From NCBI GenBank assembly GCA_963853835.1, contig OY970834.1, positions 39,897,257-39,961,256 of the forward strand: a stretch of DNA of 64,000 bases. The letters are read 5' to 3'. This DNA is from Calendula officinalis (taxonomy: Eukaryota; Streptophyta; Magnoliopsida; Asterales; Asteraceae). Under the pieces are notes generated by a model. That model was given only the letters and a program-made list of their open reading frames with translations, was not told the DNA's origin and ran no database searches. How positions within the stretch are numbered: position 1 is the stretch's first letter; every line of letters starts with the position of its first letter. The translations under genes and the position numbers were made by a program. Of this stretch, positions 34,777 through 46,191 are shown piece by piece.

Positions 34777-35299
34777 ATGAGTTCATCAAATCCAGAAACG
34801 CATGTTATTGTCTCCATTGACGATGAGATTGACGATTTTCAAAGTGATGATCCACTATTAGTGAGTCATTACTTCACAGTCAAATGGAAGGAAGAAATAA
34901 CAAACACAATTGTGTGTAGAAATTTTGATTTTTTCTTGTATATTATTGATAACAAAATATTATATAACAAAATTGCATGTTACTCTTGATGAAATTTTAA
35001 TTTGTTGATCTTTTCAGACGGTACCGGCAAAGCTCGTGAAGGATCACGATCTTTACCGTTATGAAAAATGTTGCTTGGATAATGGAGATCGATTTTATAA
35101 ACGCTTCGACATGACGAACCTTGATGATCGATACAGGGCCATAGTGGAAAAACCTTTAGAACCTATGACCATTCATGGGGATTTTGTGGATTTCAAGCAG
35201 AGTTTGGGAATAAGAAACAACCAATGGGTTTGTTTCACGATTGATCTGGAGAAGAAGAACGGTGGCATAGGGTTGTGGTTCAACGTTCGTCTGTTTTAA
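34777..35299 (+). CDS. CACTA-borne small B3-like protein, gene b
   Basis: Two exons (34777-34911, 35018-35299), phase-0 intron, 138 aa. Exon 1: MSSSNPETHVIV, acidic, then HYFTVKWKEEITNTI. Exon 2 starts TVPAKLVKDHDLYRY and continues to PMTIHGDFVDFKQSLGIRNN, then QWVCFTIDLEKKNGG and LWFNVRLF at the end. It aligns along its whole length with genes a, c and d, sharing IPAKLV, HGDF, GIxxNQ and the terminal hydrophobic F-x-V-x-L(F/L). Intron position and phase are identical to the others, so the four arose by duplication within the element. The ATG at 34777 was chosen because MSS is shared with c and d. Confidence 0.65.
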
Positions 35300-35643
35300 G
35301 TGTTGGTTTTTATTGTTTTTTATTAATTCTTGTCTGTAATCGTACGTTGTGTTAATTTCCTTTTAACTGGAATGAAATATTTGGTTTCTCTTTAATTTGT
35401 TTATTTTCATGAACATATGTATGCATGGCCTGTTTCAACAAATTAAATATATTCATGCCATTTTATTTCATTTTCTTTTCAGTTTAATTAATTAATTGGC
35501 AAACAAAACACAAATTTCATAAAAATACAACGATGCATGTTGAATTCAAAACCAAAATGTAACAAACTATTACAAATAAACCCAAAACAAGGACAACATG
35601 AACACAAAGCTAACAAAGATGCATGCATATATATATGTTGAAT
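35300..35643. other. Spacer between B3-like pairs
   Basis: Tail-to-tail intergenic region between genes b (+) and c (-). AT-rich, presumably the 3' ends of both. No motif array seen. Confidence 0.5.
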
Positions 35644-36096
35644 TCAGAGAAGAGTAACTTTGAAGATAACTCCAACACCATTGTTTTTTGCTTCGAGATC
35701 AAGGGTGAACATGACATGTTGGTTCGTGCGGATGCCCATCTTCTGCTTGAAGTCGACCATATCACCATTGATAGTCATATGGTCTATAAAACGAACATCG
35801 GACCTCCTTCGATCACCGTGGCGTTGTAAATTGAAAACTTTACCGTATGGGGGACTCATCTCAAGGTTTTCCAAAGCACACAAATGACGCTCATCCCAAA
35901 GTTGGTGATCCCTAACAAATTTTGCTGGAATAGTCTGATGAAAGAAATGAAAATTAAATTTATACTACAAATTATAATAGCAAGAAATTAAATAGAAAAA
36001 TCATACAAATTTTTTTGTGATGGATGCACACCATTTTACGATGAAGAAATTATTAACTTGTACTTCGTGATCACAAATATGCAGACTAGAACTCAT
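35644..36096 (-). CDS. CACTA-borne small B3-like protein, gene c
   Basis: Two exons (36007-36096, 35644-35934), phase-0 intron, 126 aa. Exon 1: MSSSLHICDHEVQVNNFFIV then KWCASITKKF. Exon 2: TIPAKFVRDHQLWDER, then MTINGDMVDFKQKMGIRTNQ, VMFTLDLEAKNNG and the end FKVTLL. It is closest to gene a (both have RHGDRRRS / IHGDRRRS and a DHMTI motif), as b is to d, so the unit duplicated was a divergent minus/plus pair. The frame is open upstream of the chosen ATG, so a longer N terminus is possible. Confidence 0.62.
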
Positions 36097-36689
36097 ATTA
36101 GAAACTTTCAAAAGATCGATTAATCTTACTTTGAATTTTTCTTTGAAACGTTCTTGTAGGTTTAAAAATGAAACATTTTTTGATATAACTACTATTTTTG
36201 GCGGGATTGGGGATTTGGAGCGCATCACAACTGTACAACCGCATCTCCAAACAAGTAAATAGTCATGTATATTTTACAATCTCAATAAAATATTTGATTC
36301 TCCTGCAACACTGCCAATGATGTGGTAAAAATCGAGGAAAAATATTAGTTGTTGCGGTTTCCATATTTGTTATTGCGGTTATGAGGATAAGTTTAAAAAG
36401 TAGCTGCTACACTAGCTGTAACTTCTATCCAACTTGATATGCATATTTACTCGATGCATTTAATTTAAATCCCAAAATAGTAATTGCGGGTTTCTGTATT
36501 TGTTATAGCGGTTTCAACAAAACCGCTCCAACAAATAAAATATCAACCGCTTGAATTCCAGATGACAGTCAATTTTCCCTCTTCATCAATTTCGACGCCC
36601 TTGGTTATTATATATAGTTAACCAGTATTATTCTAAATTGCATTTACAAGAAAATTATTAATCAATCACCTTTTTTGGTTATTAACATC
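36097..36689. promoter_or_regulatory. Shared promoter of B3-like genes c and d
   Basis: 593 bp between divergent starts. Motifs include TTGCGGTTTCCATATTTGTT, ATTGCGGTT, ATAGCGGTTTCAACAAAACC followed by GCTCCAACAAA, and CAACCGCTTG (36340-36560). These match the subterminal words of the CACTA element in both orientations. Confidence 0.6.
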
Positions 36690-37147
36690 ATGAGTTCCCA
36701 AAACGAAAATCTTCCACAAGAGATTATTAATTACTTTGCTGTGAAATTGACCTCGCAAGTTATACAACGGAGGGAAATTGTATGCATTCTATATTGTGGT
36801 TCTTTTTTCTTTCTGTTTACTGTTTATGATTATGAAATATTTTTTTGATTTCTTAATTTCAGACTATACCAGCAAAGCTGGTTCAGGATCTCAAACTCTT
36901 CAACTATGGCACATGTTGTGTCTTCGAGATGGGAGATATGAGTTCAAGGTTCGTGGTGGTTGATACCCTTCGTAATCGGAAGAAACCAATCGAAGAAAGA
37001 CCCTATGGCCCGATCACCATTCACGGGGATTTTGACGAGTTGAGAATGAAATGGGGCATCCATTGGAACCAATGGGTTGTTTTCACCATTGATCTTGAGA
37101 AAATGAAGCCTGGAGGCCGAGTTTACATGAAAGTAACTTTGTTTTAA
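36690..37147 (+). CDS. CACTA-borne small B3-like protein, gene d
   Basis: Two exons (36690-36779, 36863-37147), phase-0 intron, 124 aa. Exon 1: MSSQNENLPQEIINYFAVKL then TSQVIQRREI. Exon 2: TIPAKLVQDLKLFNYGTCCV, then PITIHGDFDELRMKWGIHWN, QWVVFTIDLEKMKPGG and YMKVTLF at the end. It is the shortest of the four and lacks the acidic or repeat N-terminal extension. It is intact and has the same exon structure as a, b and c. Resemblance is to a single REM-type B3 domain; an alternative is a TE-specific DNA-binding fold not yet named. Confidence 0.62.
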
Positions 37148-37339
37148 TTAGTTTTTGGTTGTTAATTTTGTGACTTTTTAATTTTCCCTTGTAATGCATG
37201 CCCGTTTGTTAATATTATCTAAAGTATTTTTAGTTAACCATTGGTTCCATATTTGTTAATATTATCTATTTTTAGTTAACCATTGGTTCCATATTTTTAG
37301 TTAACCCTTGTAATTAATGCACGGCCGTTTTTTAGTTAA

Positions 37340-37560
37340 TATTATCTATTTTTAGCTGCAACACCCGCTTTCTTGGAGCGGTTGAACCGCACTTTAAACT
37401 CTATTTAGAGCGGTGCAACCGCATCTTTTAAACCATAAATAATGGATATTTTTATTTGTTACAGCGGTTATTTTGTTTTGGAGTGGTTGAACCGCCCCTA
37501 TTTATGTTTTTTTTGAATGTTTAATACACAGCGGTTACTTTTTGAAATAGTCATCTTTCT
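37340..37560. promoter_or_regulatory. GCGGT motif cluster ahead of transposase unit
   Basis: Contains GGAGCGGTTGAACCGCACTT, AGAGCGGTGCAACCGC, ACAGCGGTTATTTTG, GGAGTGGTTGAACCGCCCC and ACAGCGGTTACTTTTTG. Several form short inverted pairs (GCGGTTGAACCGC). These are the same words as in the subterminal arrays. They precede a leader-like exon at about 37550-37600 ending ATTTAAG|GTAATT. Confidence 0.6.
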
Positions 37561-37737
37561 TCTTCGTCGAGACTCTGTGTTCGTTCTGCTACTCATTTAA
37601 GGTAATTCCGTTTATTATTAAGTTGTCTTTTACAATATATCTCACTTTAAGCTTGGAAATAGGCTCAGAAATGTTATTATGCCAAAATAGTTCCAAAATA
37701 GACACATTACATTCGATAACTAGAGAATACATCAGAT

Positions 37738-38104
37738 TTAGACAAACATTGCATATGCTATGAAAACTAGGCAAATCCCTATCAAATACAGCTTCATTTT
37801 CCTTATCTTTAGGTCAGGTTCCATTAATTCCATTTCAAGATTGTTCTTCGATTCTAGTAATCCTGGAATGATTTGTGTAGATCTTTCACACATCGCTGGA
37901 TCACGCCACCCAAAAAAATTACATTTTGAACGTCCCTAAAAAGAAAACCAATAATTTGAACTTTAAATTAATATTTAATATTAAACTCGATCTGTGACGG
38001 ATCGAACTTACCATTGTTGAACATGAGTAAAACCTTCTGCTAGGGTTTTTGGTTGTCCATGAAGTACGGATCACAGCTTCTTTCCCACACCAACAGAAAA
38101 CCAT
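37738..38104 (-). CDS. GRF zinc-finger microprotein with C-terminal membrane segment
   Basis: Two exons (38012-38104, 37738-37935), phase-0 intron, 96 aa. Residues 3-43 form a GRF-type zinc finger: CWCGKEAVIRTS, then NPSRRFYSC, then KCNFFGWRD, with candidate ligands C4, C6, C28 and C36. After an acidic and basic linker the C terminus is hydrophobic (LYLIGICLVFIAYAMFV, residues 79-96), a likely membrane anchor. GRF fingers bind nucleic acid, and this small zf-GRF plus membrane-segment arrangement is widespread in plants, often near transposons. Divergent from the transposase (177 bp between starts). Intact, so probably maintained or recently captured. Confidence 0.75.
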
Positions 38105-38281
38105 TTTCAAATGAAATTAAACCTTTAATTGTTCGAATAGGGCTAGATTTATAAAATGACACATGAAAGAGTTAATTACTTAAATGCCCTCAGACCAATT
38201 TTATTAGCTTACTTTAATATTTAATTTGATATATTTTAGTTTTTAATGTAATTGACGATTTTAATTTTATTTATCTTTTAG

Positions 38282-41200
38282 ATGGATCGTGATTATTGGA
38301 TGTACAAAGTTTCACGTGGTTCTCCTGAATTTGTCAAGGGTGTTGGATATTTTCTTAAGATTGCCGATTCTAGTCGTTATAAGAACGCAAATCGTAAGAT
38401 TTTTTGTCCTTGCAACATTTGTAAAAACTTTAAAAGTTTTACCGATACTGCGGATATTGAGATCCATTTGTTTCGACATGGTTTTTGCATAATTACACTT
38501 GTTGGTCAAGTCATGGAGAATCAATACTTGATTGGAACACATCTTAGAGCAATTTAAATAGTAGTGATCAATATACAACAACATTGAACAATGATTCAAA
38601 CAACGATGATGATGATGATCAATACAATTCAAACGACCGTTTCGATGAGAGTTTTAATGATCACTTAGATACTAATATGGGTGGTGTTGATGAACAAGAT
38701 GAATTACATCGCCTATTTGATGAAGCACAAACACCGTTATATAAAGGATCTAAATTAATGAAACTTGATGCTGTGTTGAAGTTAATTAACTTAAAGATGA
38801 AAAACGGATGGAGTGATAAAAGTTTTACAACTCTATTAGAGCTTTTACGCGAGTTGCTTCCGGAAGATAATGAATTACCAATTTCGACATATCAAGCAAA
38901 AAAAATTAATGTGTCCAATGGGTTTGGAAGTAGAAAGAATACATGCATGTCCCAATAATTGTATGTTGTTTCAGAATGAGTTCGCAAATCTCCATAACTG
39001 TCCTCATTGCAAGGCATCGAGGTATAAACGGAAAAATGATTCGGATGAAGTTGACGATGATGTGACAAAAAATGGACCACCGGCTAAAATGTTGTGGTAT
39101 CTCCCTATTATACCAAGACTAAAAAGGTTATTTTCAAATGAGAAAGAAGCAAAGTTACTTCGTTGGCATTCGGAAGAACGTGTAATTGATGGCACAATCA
39201 GACATGTTGCAGATTCACCGCAATGGAGAAACATTGATAGAAAGTATTTTGAGTTTGGAAACGATATTAGAAACGTACGGTTTGGGCTTAGTTCGGATGG
39301 GATAAATCCTTTCGGGAACATGAGTAGTCGTCATAGTACGTGGCCGGTTCTTTTATGCATTTACAATCTCCCACCGTGGTTATGCATGAAACGGAAATAC
39401 ATTATGATGTCGTTGTTGATTCAGGGTCCGAAACAACCAGGTAATGATATTGATGTTTATTTGTCTCCTTTAATTGATGACTTAAAAACTCTTTGGAGTT
39501 CGGGTGTAGACGTATATGATGCTTACAAAAGAGAACACTTTAAATTGCGGGCCATGGTTTTTTGTACTATAAATGACTTTCCAGCATACGGTAACTTGTC
39601 AGGATACAAAACGAAGGGTAAGAAAGCTTGTCCTGTTTGTGAAGAAGGGACAAGCTCGGTGTGGTTAAGAAATTGCAAAAAAACTGTATACATGGGGCAT
39701 CGAAGATTCCTTCCTAAGGGCCACCGTTTCAGGAAGATGACGATTGAGTTTGACGGAACAGTAGAGGTCAGAACAGTGAGGACACGACTTGATGCATTTT
39801 CTCGAGTTGAAAATATTAATGTTGTGTTGGGTAAGAGATTGTGTATTGATAATGAGGCCATATGGAAAAAAAGTCAATCTTTTTTCAATTGCCTTACTGG
39901 AGATATTTAGATGTTAGACATTGCCTTGATGTTATGCACATTGAAAAAAACGTATGTGAGAGCTTGATAGGCTTATTATTGGATATTAAGTATAAAACTA
40001 AAGATGGAGTTAAGGGTCGTAATGACATGGTCGAGATGGGAATACGTAACGATCTTGCTCCCGAACAACACGGCAATCGTACTTATCTGCCACATGCATG
40101 TTATAATACATCGAAGGAAGAAAAAAGAAAGTTTTGTCAATGTTTGCATGATATTAAGGTTCCATCAACTTATTCAGCAAACATTAAAAGATTTGTGTCG
40201 ATGAAAGACTATAAATTGCTTGGGATGAAGTCTCATGATTGTCATGTTTTGATGACACATATGATTCCTATCACAATTCGTGGAATTTTACAAGTTGATA
40301 TCCGTCATACAATCACAAAACTTTGTTTGTTTTTTAATAAGATTCACTCAAAAGTTATTAATGTGGAAGATCTGGACAAATGGGAGAAAGACATTGCGGT
40401 TATCCTTTGTGAATTAGAGATGCACTTTCCACCTTCATTTTTTGATGTAATGGTTCACCTAGTCTCTCATATCGTACAAGAGATTAAGGCTTGTGGTCAT
40501 GTATTTCTACGATACATGTACCCTTTTGAAAGATACATGGGTATACTAAAAGGTTATGTAAGAAACCGTAATCGACCTGAGGGCAGTATTATTGAAGGAT
40601 ATACTTCTGAAGAAGTGGTCGAGTTCTGTCAAGGTATTCTAAGATATTATAGTATAAACATATTAATATATTATATAATATATGTATAAACATATTATAG
40701 TTGACTAATTATTACGTTACACATATTTTTGGTTCACGTACAGGATATATGGAAGGTGTTGAAAGTGTTGGCGTTCCAAAAACTCGTCATTCAGGTCGAC
40801 TTGACGGAAAGGGAGGAGTTGGTTTCAAAATAAAAATTCCACCTCGTGAAGATTTACAACTTGCTCATTTAGTAGTATTAAAACACATGACATGCCTTAC
40901 TCCATTGCTTGATGAACATATGGATATGTTAAAGTCGACCTTCCTCGGTAAAGATGAAATGTGGTATATACAGAATCAGAACAAGGAATTAGCAAGGTGG
41001 TTGAGAGAGAGGGTAACAAGGGACGACGTTGAAGACACAGTACGGAGATTGGGAGTAGGAGCAGATGTTAGAGTAAAATCTTACCAAGGATACGACATTA
41101 ACGGCTATACATTTTACACCATCGATCAAGATAGAAAAAGTACAATGCAGAACAGTGGAGTCACAATGATAGCATCAACGACCGAATTCGATAGACGTGA

Positions 41201-41630
41201 TCATGATACATTGATAAGAATAGCAAAAGATTCTTATTACGGTGTGATACAAGAAATATGGGAATTGAAGTATGGTGATTTCATAATTCCAGTATTCAAG
41301 TGTAAATGGGTGAATAACCGTGGTGTTCTAGTTGATGAATATGGTTTCACACTTGTGGACCTTGAAACTAATGGATATAAATCCGAACCATTCGTTCTCG
41401 CAAAACATGTTTCACAAGTTTTTTTCGTTCAAGATCCGAGCAAAGCAAAATACCACATTGTTCTACAGGGTAAAAGACGTATTCTCGGGGTTGACGATGT
41501 TGTAGACGAAAAAGAATACGATCACTTTGATGACCTACCACCATTTTCGGTTGGTATCGATCCCGGTAATTTTGAAGACATGAATATAACGACATATGTT
41601 AGAAATGATTTAGAAGGAACATATGATTAA
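38282..41630 (+). pseudogene. CACTA transposase (TNP2/TNPD type), frameshifted
   Basis: Domains in order: Transposase-associated (38282-38490; MDRDYWMYKVSRGSPEFVKG, CPCNICKNF, HLFRHGF); TNP2/Transposase_21 (38870-39960; SSDGINPFG, GPKQPGNDIDVYLSPLIDDL, ACPVCE, HCLDVMHIEKNVCESL); DUF4218 (about 40200-40620; MTHMIPI, MVHLVSHIV, YMYPFERYMG); a GT-AG intron (40634-40743); DUF4216 (about 41200-41560; FKCKWVN, YGFTLVDL, DPSKAKYHIVLQGKRRI). Acidic catalytic residues are visible in SSDG, GNDID and HIEKN. At least three frame breaks are present: near 38490-38505 followed by a TAG, in the A8 run at about 38900, and in the A7 run at about 39866. As read it is not translatable in one frame. Two breaks lie in homopolymers and could be assembly errors. 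Confidence 0.9.
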
Positions 41631-41789
41631 TACATTTATTGTCTAACTTAAGATATAATATTGTTTATAGTTATATTTTTTATCACACGTTAATTGTCTT
41701 GTAACACAATGATGTTTATTTTAATGCACGTTTTTTTCAGTTCTAAAAAAGAAACTGAAAATAACCCGCTAAATCATATTAACTATTTG

Positions 41790-41960
41790 AAAATTTTCAC
41801 CAAAACCGCTCCAACAAAAAGGATCAACCGCTCCAACAAAAATAGCCACAACCGCCTTATCTAAACAAAACCGCCCCAACAAAAAGAGAACACCGCTCCA
41901 ACAAATCTGCACCGCTCTAACTAATCGGCACCGCACCTCTGTGGAAACCCGCTAAATGTA
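41790..41960. promoter_or_regulatory. GCGGT motif cluster ahead of the Ulp1 gene
   Basis: Tandem-like run of AACCGCTCCAACAAAA, CAACCGCTCCAACAAAA, CAACCGCC, AAACCGCCCCAACAAAA, CACCGCTCCAACAAA, CACCGCTCT and CACCGCACC over about 170 bp. It is the densest internal copy of the subterminal motif, here in the inverse orientation. A leader with a probable intron (about 42155-42234) follows. Confidence 0.65.
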
Positions 41961-42243
41961 ATATTTTATTCGAATCTTTTCATCTCCCGGGAAACTTCTC
42001 CAAAACACTAATTTCACAAAAACCTTAATCACTTTCTTCACAAAACCCTTGCTGCATCTTCATCGGTGATTTTTTTTGTCCTCTGCTAAACTCTTTGAAA
42101 ATCTCATATTATCCCGTCTTTGGTTCATAGTTTACACAACCCGACCTTCGAACAAGGTAATTTTCATACATTTCTGTTGTAATAGCTCATAGTTTACTCA
42201 ATCCTTTACATTTCATTGTTTTCTGTTGCATTGTAGTTTAGAG

Positions 42244-45200
42244 ATGGAAGAACAACCGAACCGTAGAAGACGCAGAGGGGAACGTGGTGCTGCATCGTTT
42301 TCCAAGAAGTACCCCGAAGAGGTATTTAAAGTTGAGTTTGATGAGAACAACATCCCGCAGAATAGCAAGCTGATGTCGTGGTATGGGATGGAGGTTTGCC
42401 ATAGAGTTAAGATTACAACGCCTATGTGTAAAGTTAAAAAAGATTTTTTTAAAGAACTGTGGTTGGAAGCCAAAGTACGGAATGAATTTAGTTGTGTTGT
42501 TTGTAATTTTTAGTTATTTTATTACAAATATTATATGCATTTCTTTTGTATTGAGTTGTAGAGGATGTGGAACATCGAAAACGATAATGCGGAAGAATTT
42601 ATGCGGAAGAAAGCAATAAAACTTGGAAAAAATTTTAGGTCTAGACTAGTAAAAGATTATGTTCTTACACAACAGAATCCTTGTGGAAAGTATTCGTTTA
42701 TTGAGCCAGAGGATTGGGATGCATTTGTTTTACAAAAAAACACCCCAGAATTTATGGTAGGTTTGCACTTATTTAACTTGAGTTTGATATACATGTTATG
42801 ATTAACAATTTATTAATTTGTGAAGCAAAAAAGGAAGAAAGCACAAGCAAGCAATTCTAAGAGGAAATTTATAACCCGCTTGGGTCGAAGCGGCTGGGGC
42901 GGTTTAAAAAAGAAAGAAAAGACCGTTTGGGCTCAACTTTTAGAAAAACACGATTTTCTTGGTGAGATTCAAAATGATCGTTCAAGGCGATTTTTGATGG
43001 GTTGTTCGATAAAGGATCAAGAAGGAAAGCCTGAACTTCCAAAAGAAGCGATTGTTGCTTTCAGGCGTTTGGTAAACTAAATATTAATTTAATTGAGGAA
43101 TTATATCTTATTGGTAACAAATATTATTTGTAGCTTGAGGAGGAAATAAAGATGATCAAGGATGGGACTTATTTTGAGAATAAAGAAGATCCTTTAATTC
43201 GGGTTTTTGGACGTGAGCACGGGGGACGATCCCGTACGGTATCCGAGATAATTGGATATACTAAGGTTCACGGAGGTTTAATAAGAAATGTGGACCCCGT
43301 ACAGAGGCTTACAAGCTCGGTCAACCATGCATCATCATGTGGGTCTCATGGAACGGCTACCCACTATCCACCAATTGAGGTAATGGTAATGATCGTACTA
43401 TTTATTAATTGTTTTTATTGTTTTACCTTATAATTTTATCTGGTTTGCAGGGCATGACACCATGTGAGGTACAAATTAGGGTGGCTGATAGTGATTTTCT
43501 CACAGTTGGTTCTGGTACTGCATGGCCAGCTTCCGAACAAGACAAGGAAGGTTGTGCCAGAGTCCAAGTAGAGCAGGTCGTGCCATCATTCTTGGATTTG
43601 CCCGTTCATCGTTTAACAAGAACAGATTCAATTGATACGGTCGAGAAGACTTATCTTAAGTTTGTACAGTGGCCACGATATGCATTAAAGGTATATTTTA
43701 GTATTAGATTATAATATATATTTTTGTATGTTTTTAACAAGAACAGATGTTTTAGCTTAAACCGGGTAACCAACATGCTATTGAAAACCAAAATGTTGAA
43801 AACCCATATATCCCTGAAATGGCCTCGAGAGAATCCTCTCCACTGATGGACTCGACGAATTCATATCATCCGATTTGTGATTTTTTTGAGGAAAATCTTC
43901 CCGACCAAAATTTAGTTGATCCTCCCCCTGGATCTTTTACACATATGGTTAGTCTTCTAAACCTTTACATATGATTTTAATGATTTTTAATTACTAATGT
44001 TTTTATCATGGATCTGTTTTTAGCTAACAGCTATGGGAGGGCCACTTTTGTTCCCAACCGACAATGCAGCCCCAACCACACACATCCCGGTCACTGCAAC
44101 CGTCACTGCAGCCCTAACCACACACACCCCGGTCACTGCAAACGCCACTGCAGCCCCAACCACACACATCCCGGTCACTGCAACCGTCACTGTAGCCCTA
44201 AACACACACACACCACGGTCACTGCAAACGTCACTGCAGCCCCAACCACACACATCCCGGTCACTGCAGCCCTAAACACACACACCATTAATGATCCAGT
44301 TACTGCATCCCTAACCACACACACCATTAATGATCCAGTTACTGCAGCCCCAACCATTAATGATCCAGTCACTGCAGCCGTCAGTGCAGCCTCAATGAGT
44401 CAAGTAGCAGATGATGATGATCCCACTCCGGATTTTGTTGATCCTGAAGATTTGATGATGATGGCTAAAGTAACAGAAGAATATCCCGCTTTTCACGAAA
44501 TGATCCAGAGATTCCTTAAAAAAAGAACTTATGTTCAGTTTTCTTCACCTCCAACTATGTATCCAAAGATTTATAAAGAAGCCCTCACGATACCTGAGCT
44601 TTGCAACGTAGCATGTTTGGGTGAAGCTGACTGTTGCATGTTACATATTGCTTCAATGTAAGTTGATATTATTTGTTTAATACTTTGGATATAATTTAAT
44701 TTACTAACCATGTCTGTGCTAATATTTTTAAGGTATTTCTATGACTATCCGGCTAATTATGAATGTGGTTTTTTAAATCCTTGGTTAATTGGTGAGTCAG
44801 AATGTCAAAAGCCCGAAATGAAGAGACATATCACGGAAGTTTTCAGGCATCAACAACACCGAACATACATTCTTGCACCTTATATACAAAAGTAATTTTT
44901 AATTTTCAATTATATTTTTAAGTCTTTAATATTAACTGTATTTTTAAGTATTTGTGTATATTTGCAGTCGTCACTGGGTCCTCTTTATCATTTGTCCTAA
45001 AACCAATGAAATCTACATTATCGATTCTTTGCCCCGACCTGTTAAAAAAGATTACTACCTCTTTGTTAGAGTAATCGAACAAATGTTCCCTCGTAGATTT
45101 CAATGGAAATCTTCAAAGGTATGTATTCAATTACCACTTTTGATAAACTTAGTTTTAACATAATTAATTGTTAATTAATTACAGTGCAACAAACAAGAGG

Positions 45201-45463
45201 GGAGCTGGGAATGTGGTTATATTGTGATTCAGCATATTCAGGATTTTGTAGAGTATATTCATCATAATTTTTTTGATTTCGTAAGTGTTTATTATAGTTC
45301 TATTATACTTTTTTGCAATGGTAACAAACTGACTAATTATCTGTATTTTCAGATTTGGGGAGAGGATAAAGTTGTAACAAAACAAGATATTGAGGGACAA
45401 ATGGCAAAGTTATTCCAAGACTATTTAATTGGCATAAGGTTAGATCATGATTTGAAAAATTAA
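42244..45463 (+). pseudogene. Ptta/En-Spm transposon protein fused to Ulp1-type (C48) protease
   Basis: Eleven exons with GT-AG borders: 42244-42474, 42562-42756, 42826-43071, 43134-43379, 43451-43690, 43756-43947, 44024-44657, 44733-44891, 44968-45118, 45185-45280 and 45353-45463, about 830 aa. The N terminus is basic (RRRRRGERG). The middle resembles the Ptta/En-Spm domain (RSGWGGLKKKEKTVWAQLLE, FLMGCSIKDQEGKPELPKEA). A Thr/Pro/Val repeat region follows. The C terminus is a Ulp1 cysteine protease with His in NRHWVLF, Asp in IYIIDSL, Gln in NKQEGS and Cys in WECGYIV. Ulp1-type enzymes cleave SUMO or SUMO-like tags. A 1-base indel in the CA run at about 44201-44215 breaks the frame, otherwise intact. 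Confidence 0.85.
44064..44390 (+). repeat. Coding minisatellite in the Ulp1 gene
   Basis: About four 42-bp units (GCAGCCCCAACCACACACAT then CCCGGTCACTGCAACCGTCACT) followed by shorter AATGATCCAGTTACTGCA units. In frame they read TTHIPVTATVTAA. The frame changes once inside the array. Confidence 0.85.
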
Positions 45464-45584
45464 CTCGAACACTTTGTAAAGTTTTGGCTGTAAATTTTTT
45501 GGGCTACTTTTATATAGTGAGAATGTCAAAGATGACTCTCACAAACAAAACAGTTTTATTCCAATTTTTGGGTATATTGTGTTG

Positions 45585-45762
<178 letters not shown>

Positions 45763-46191
45763 CATTATTATATAGATTCAGATATTGTGGATTATTTTTT
45801 TTATTAATATTGAAATGAAATAGAGCGGTTCTATAATATTTGTGCGATATATAAATAGGGGGTGGAAACACTAGGGTGCGATATACTAATAGAGCGGTGT
45901 ATATATTAGGGTGCGATATACTAATAGAGCGGTGGAAATGTTAGAGTGCGTTTTATAAAAGGGCGGTGAATATATTAGGGTGTGATATATTAATAGGGCG
46001 GTGTTCCTTTTTATAGGGCGGTGTGTTTAATAGGGCGGTGTGTTTAATATGGCGGTGTTCATTTTTATAAGGCGGTGTGTTTAATAGGGCGGGTCTTTTA
46101 TTTGATAATGCGCACATATTCGGTGCGGTTTAGAAACCGCAGCTTCTTATGTATTTACCCGCACCTGCAGACCTTTTCTGTACTAGTGCTA

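Noticed and set aside
44020..44372. Cys/His-rich frame with CSPNHTHPGHC repeats and its antisense
   Set aside because: Wrong-frame reading of the minisatellite; upstream exon phase requires the Thr/Pro/Val frame.
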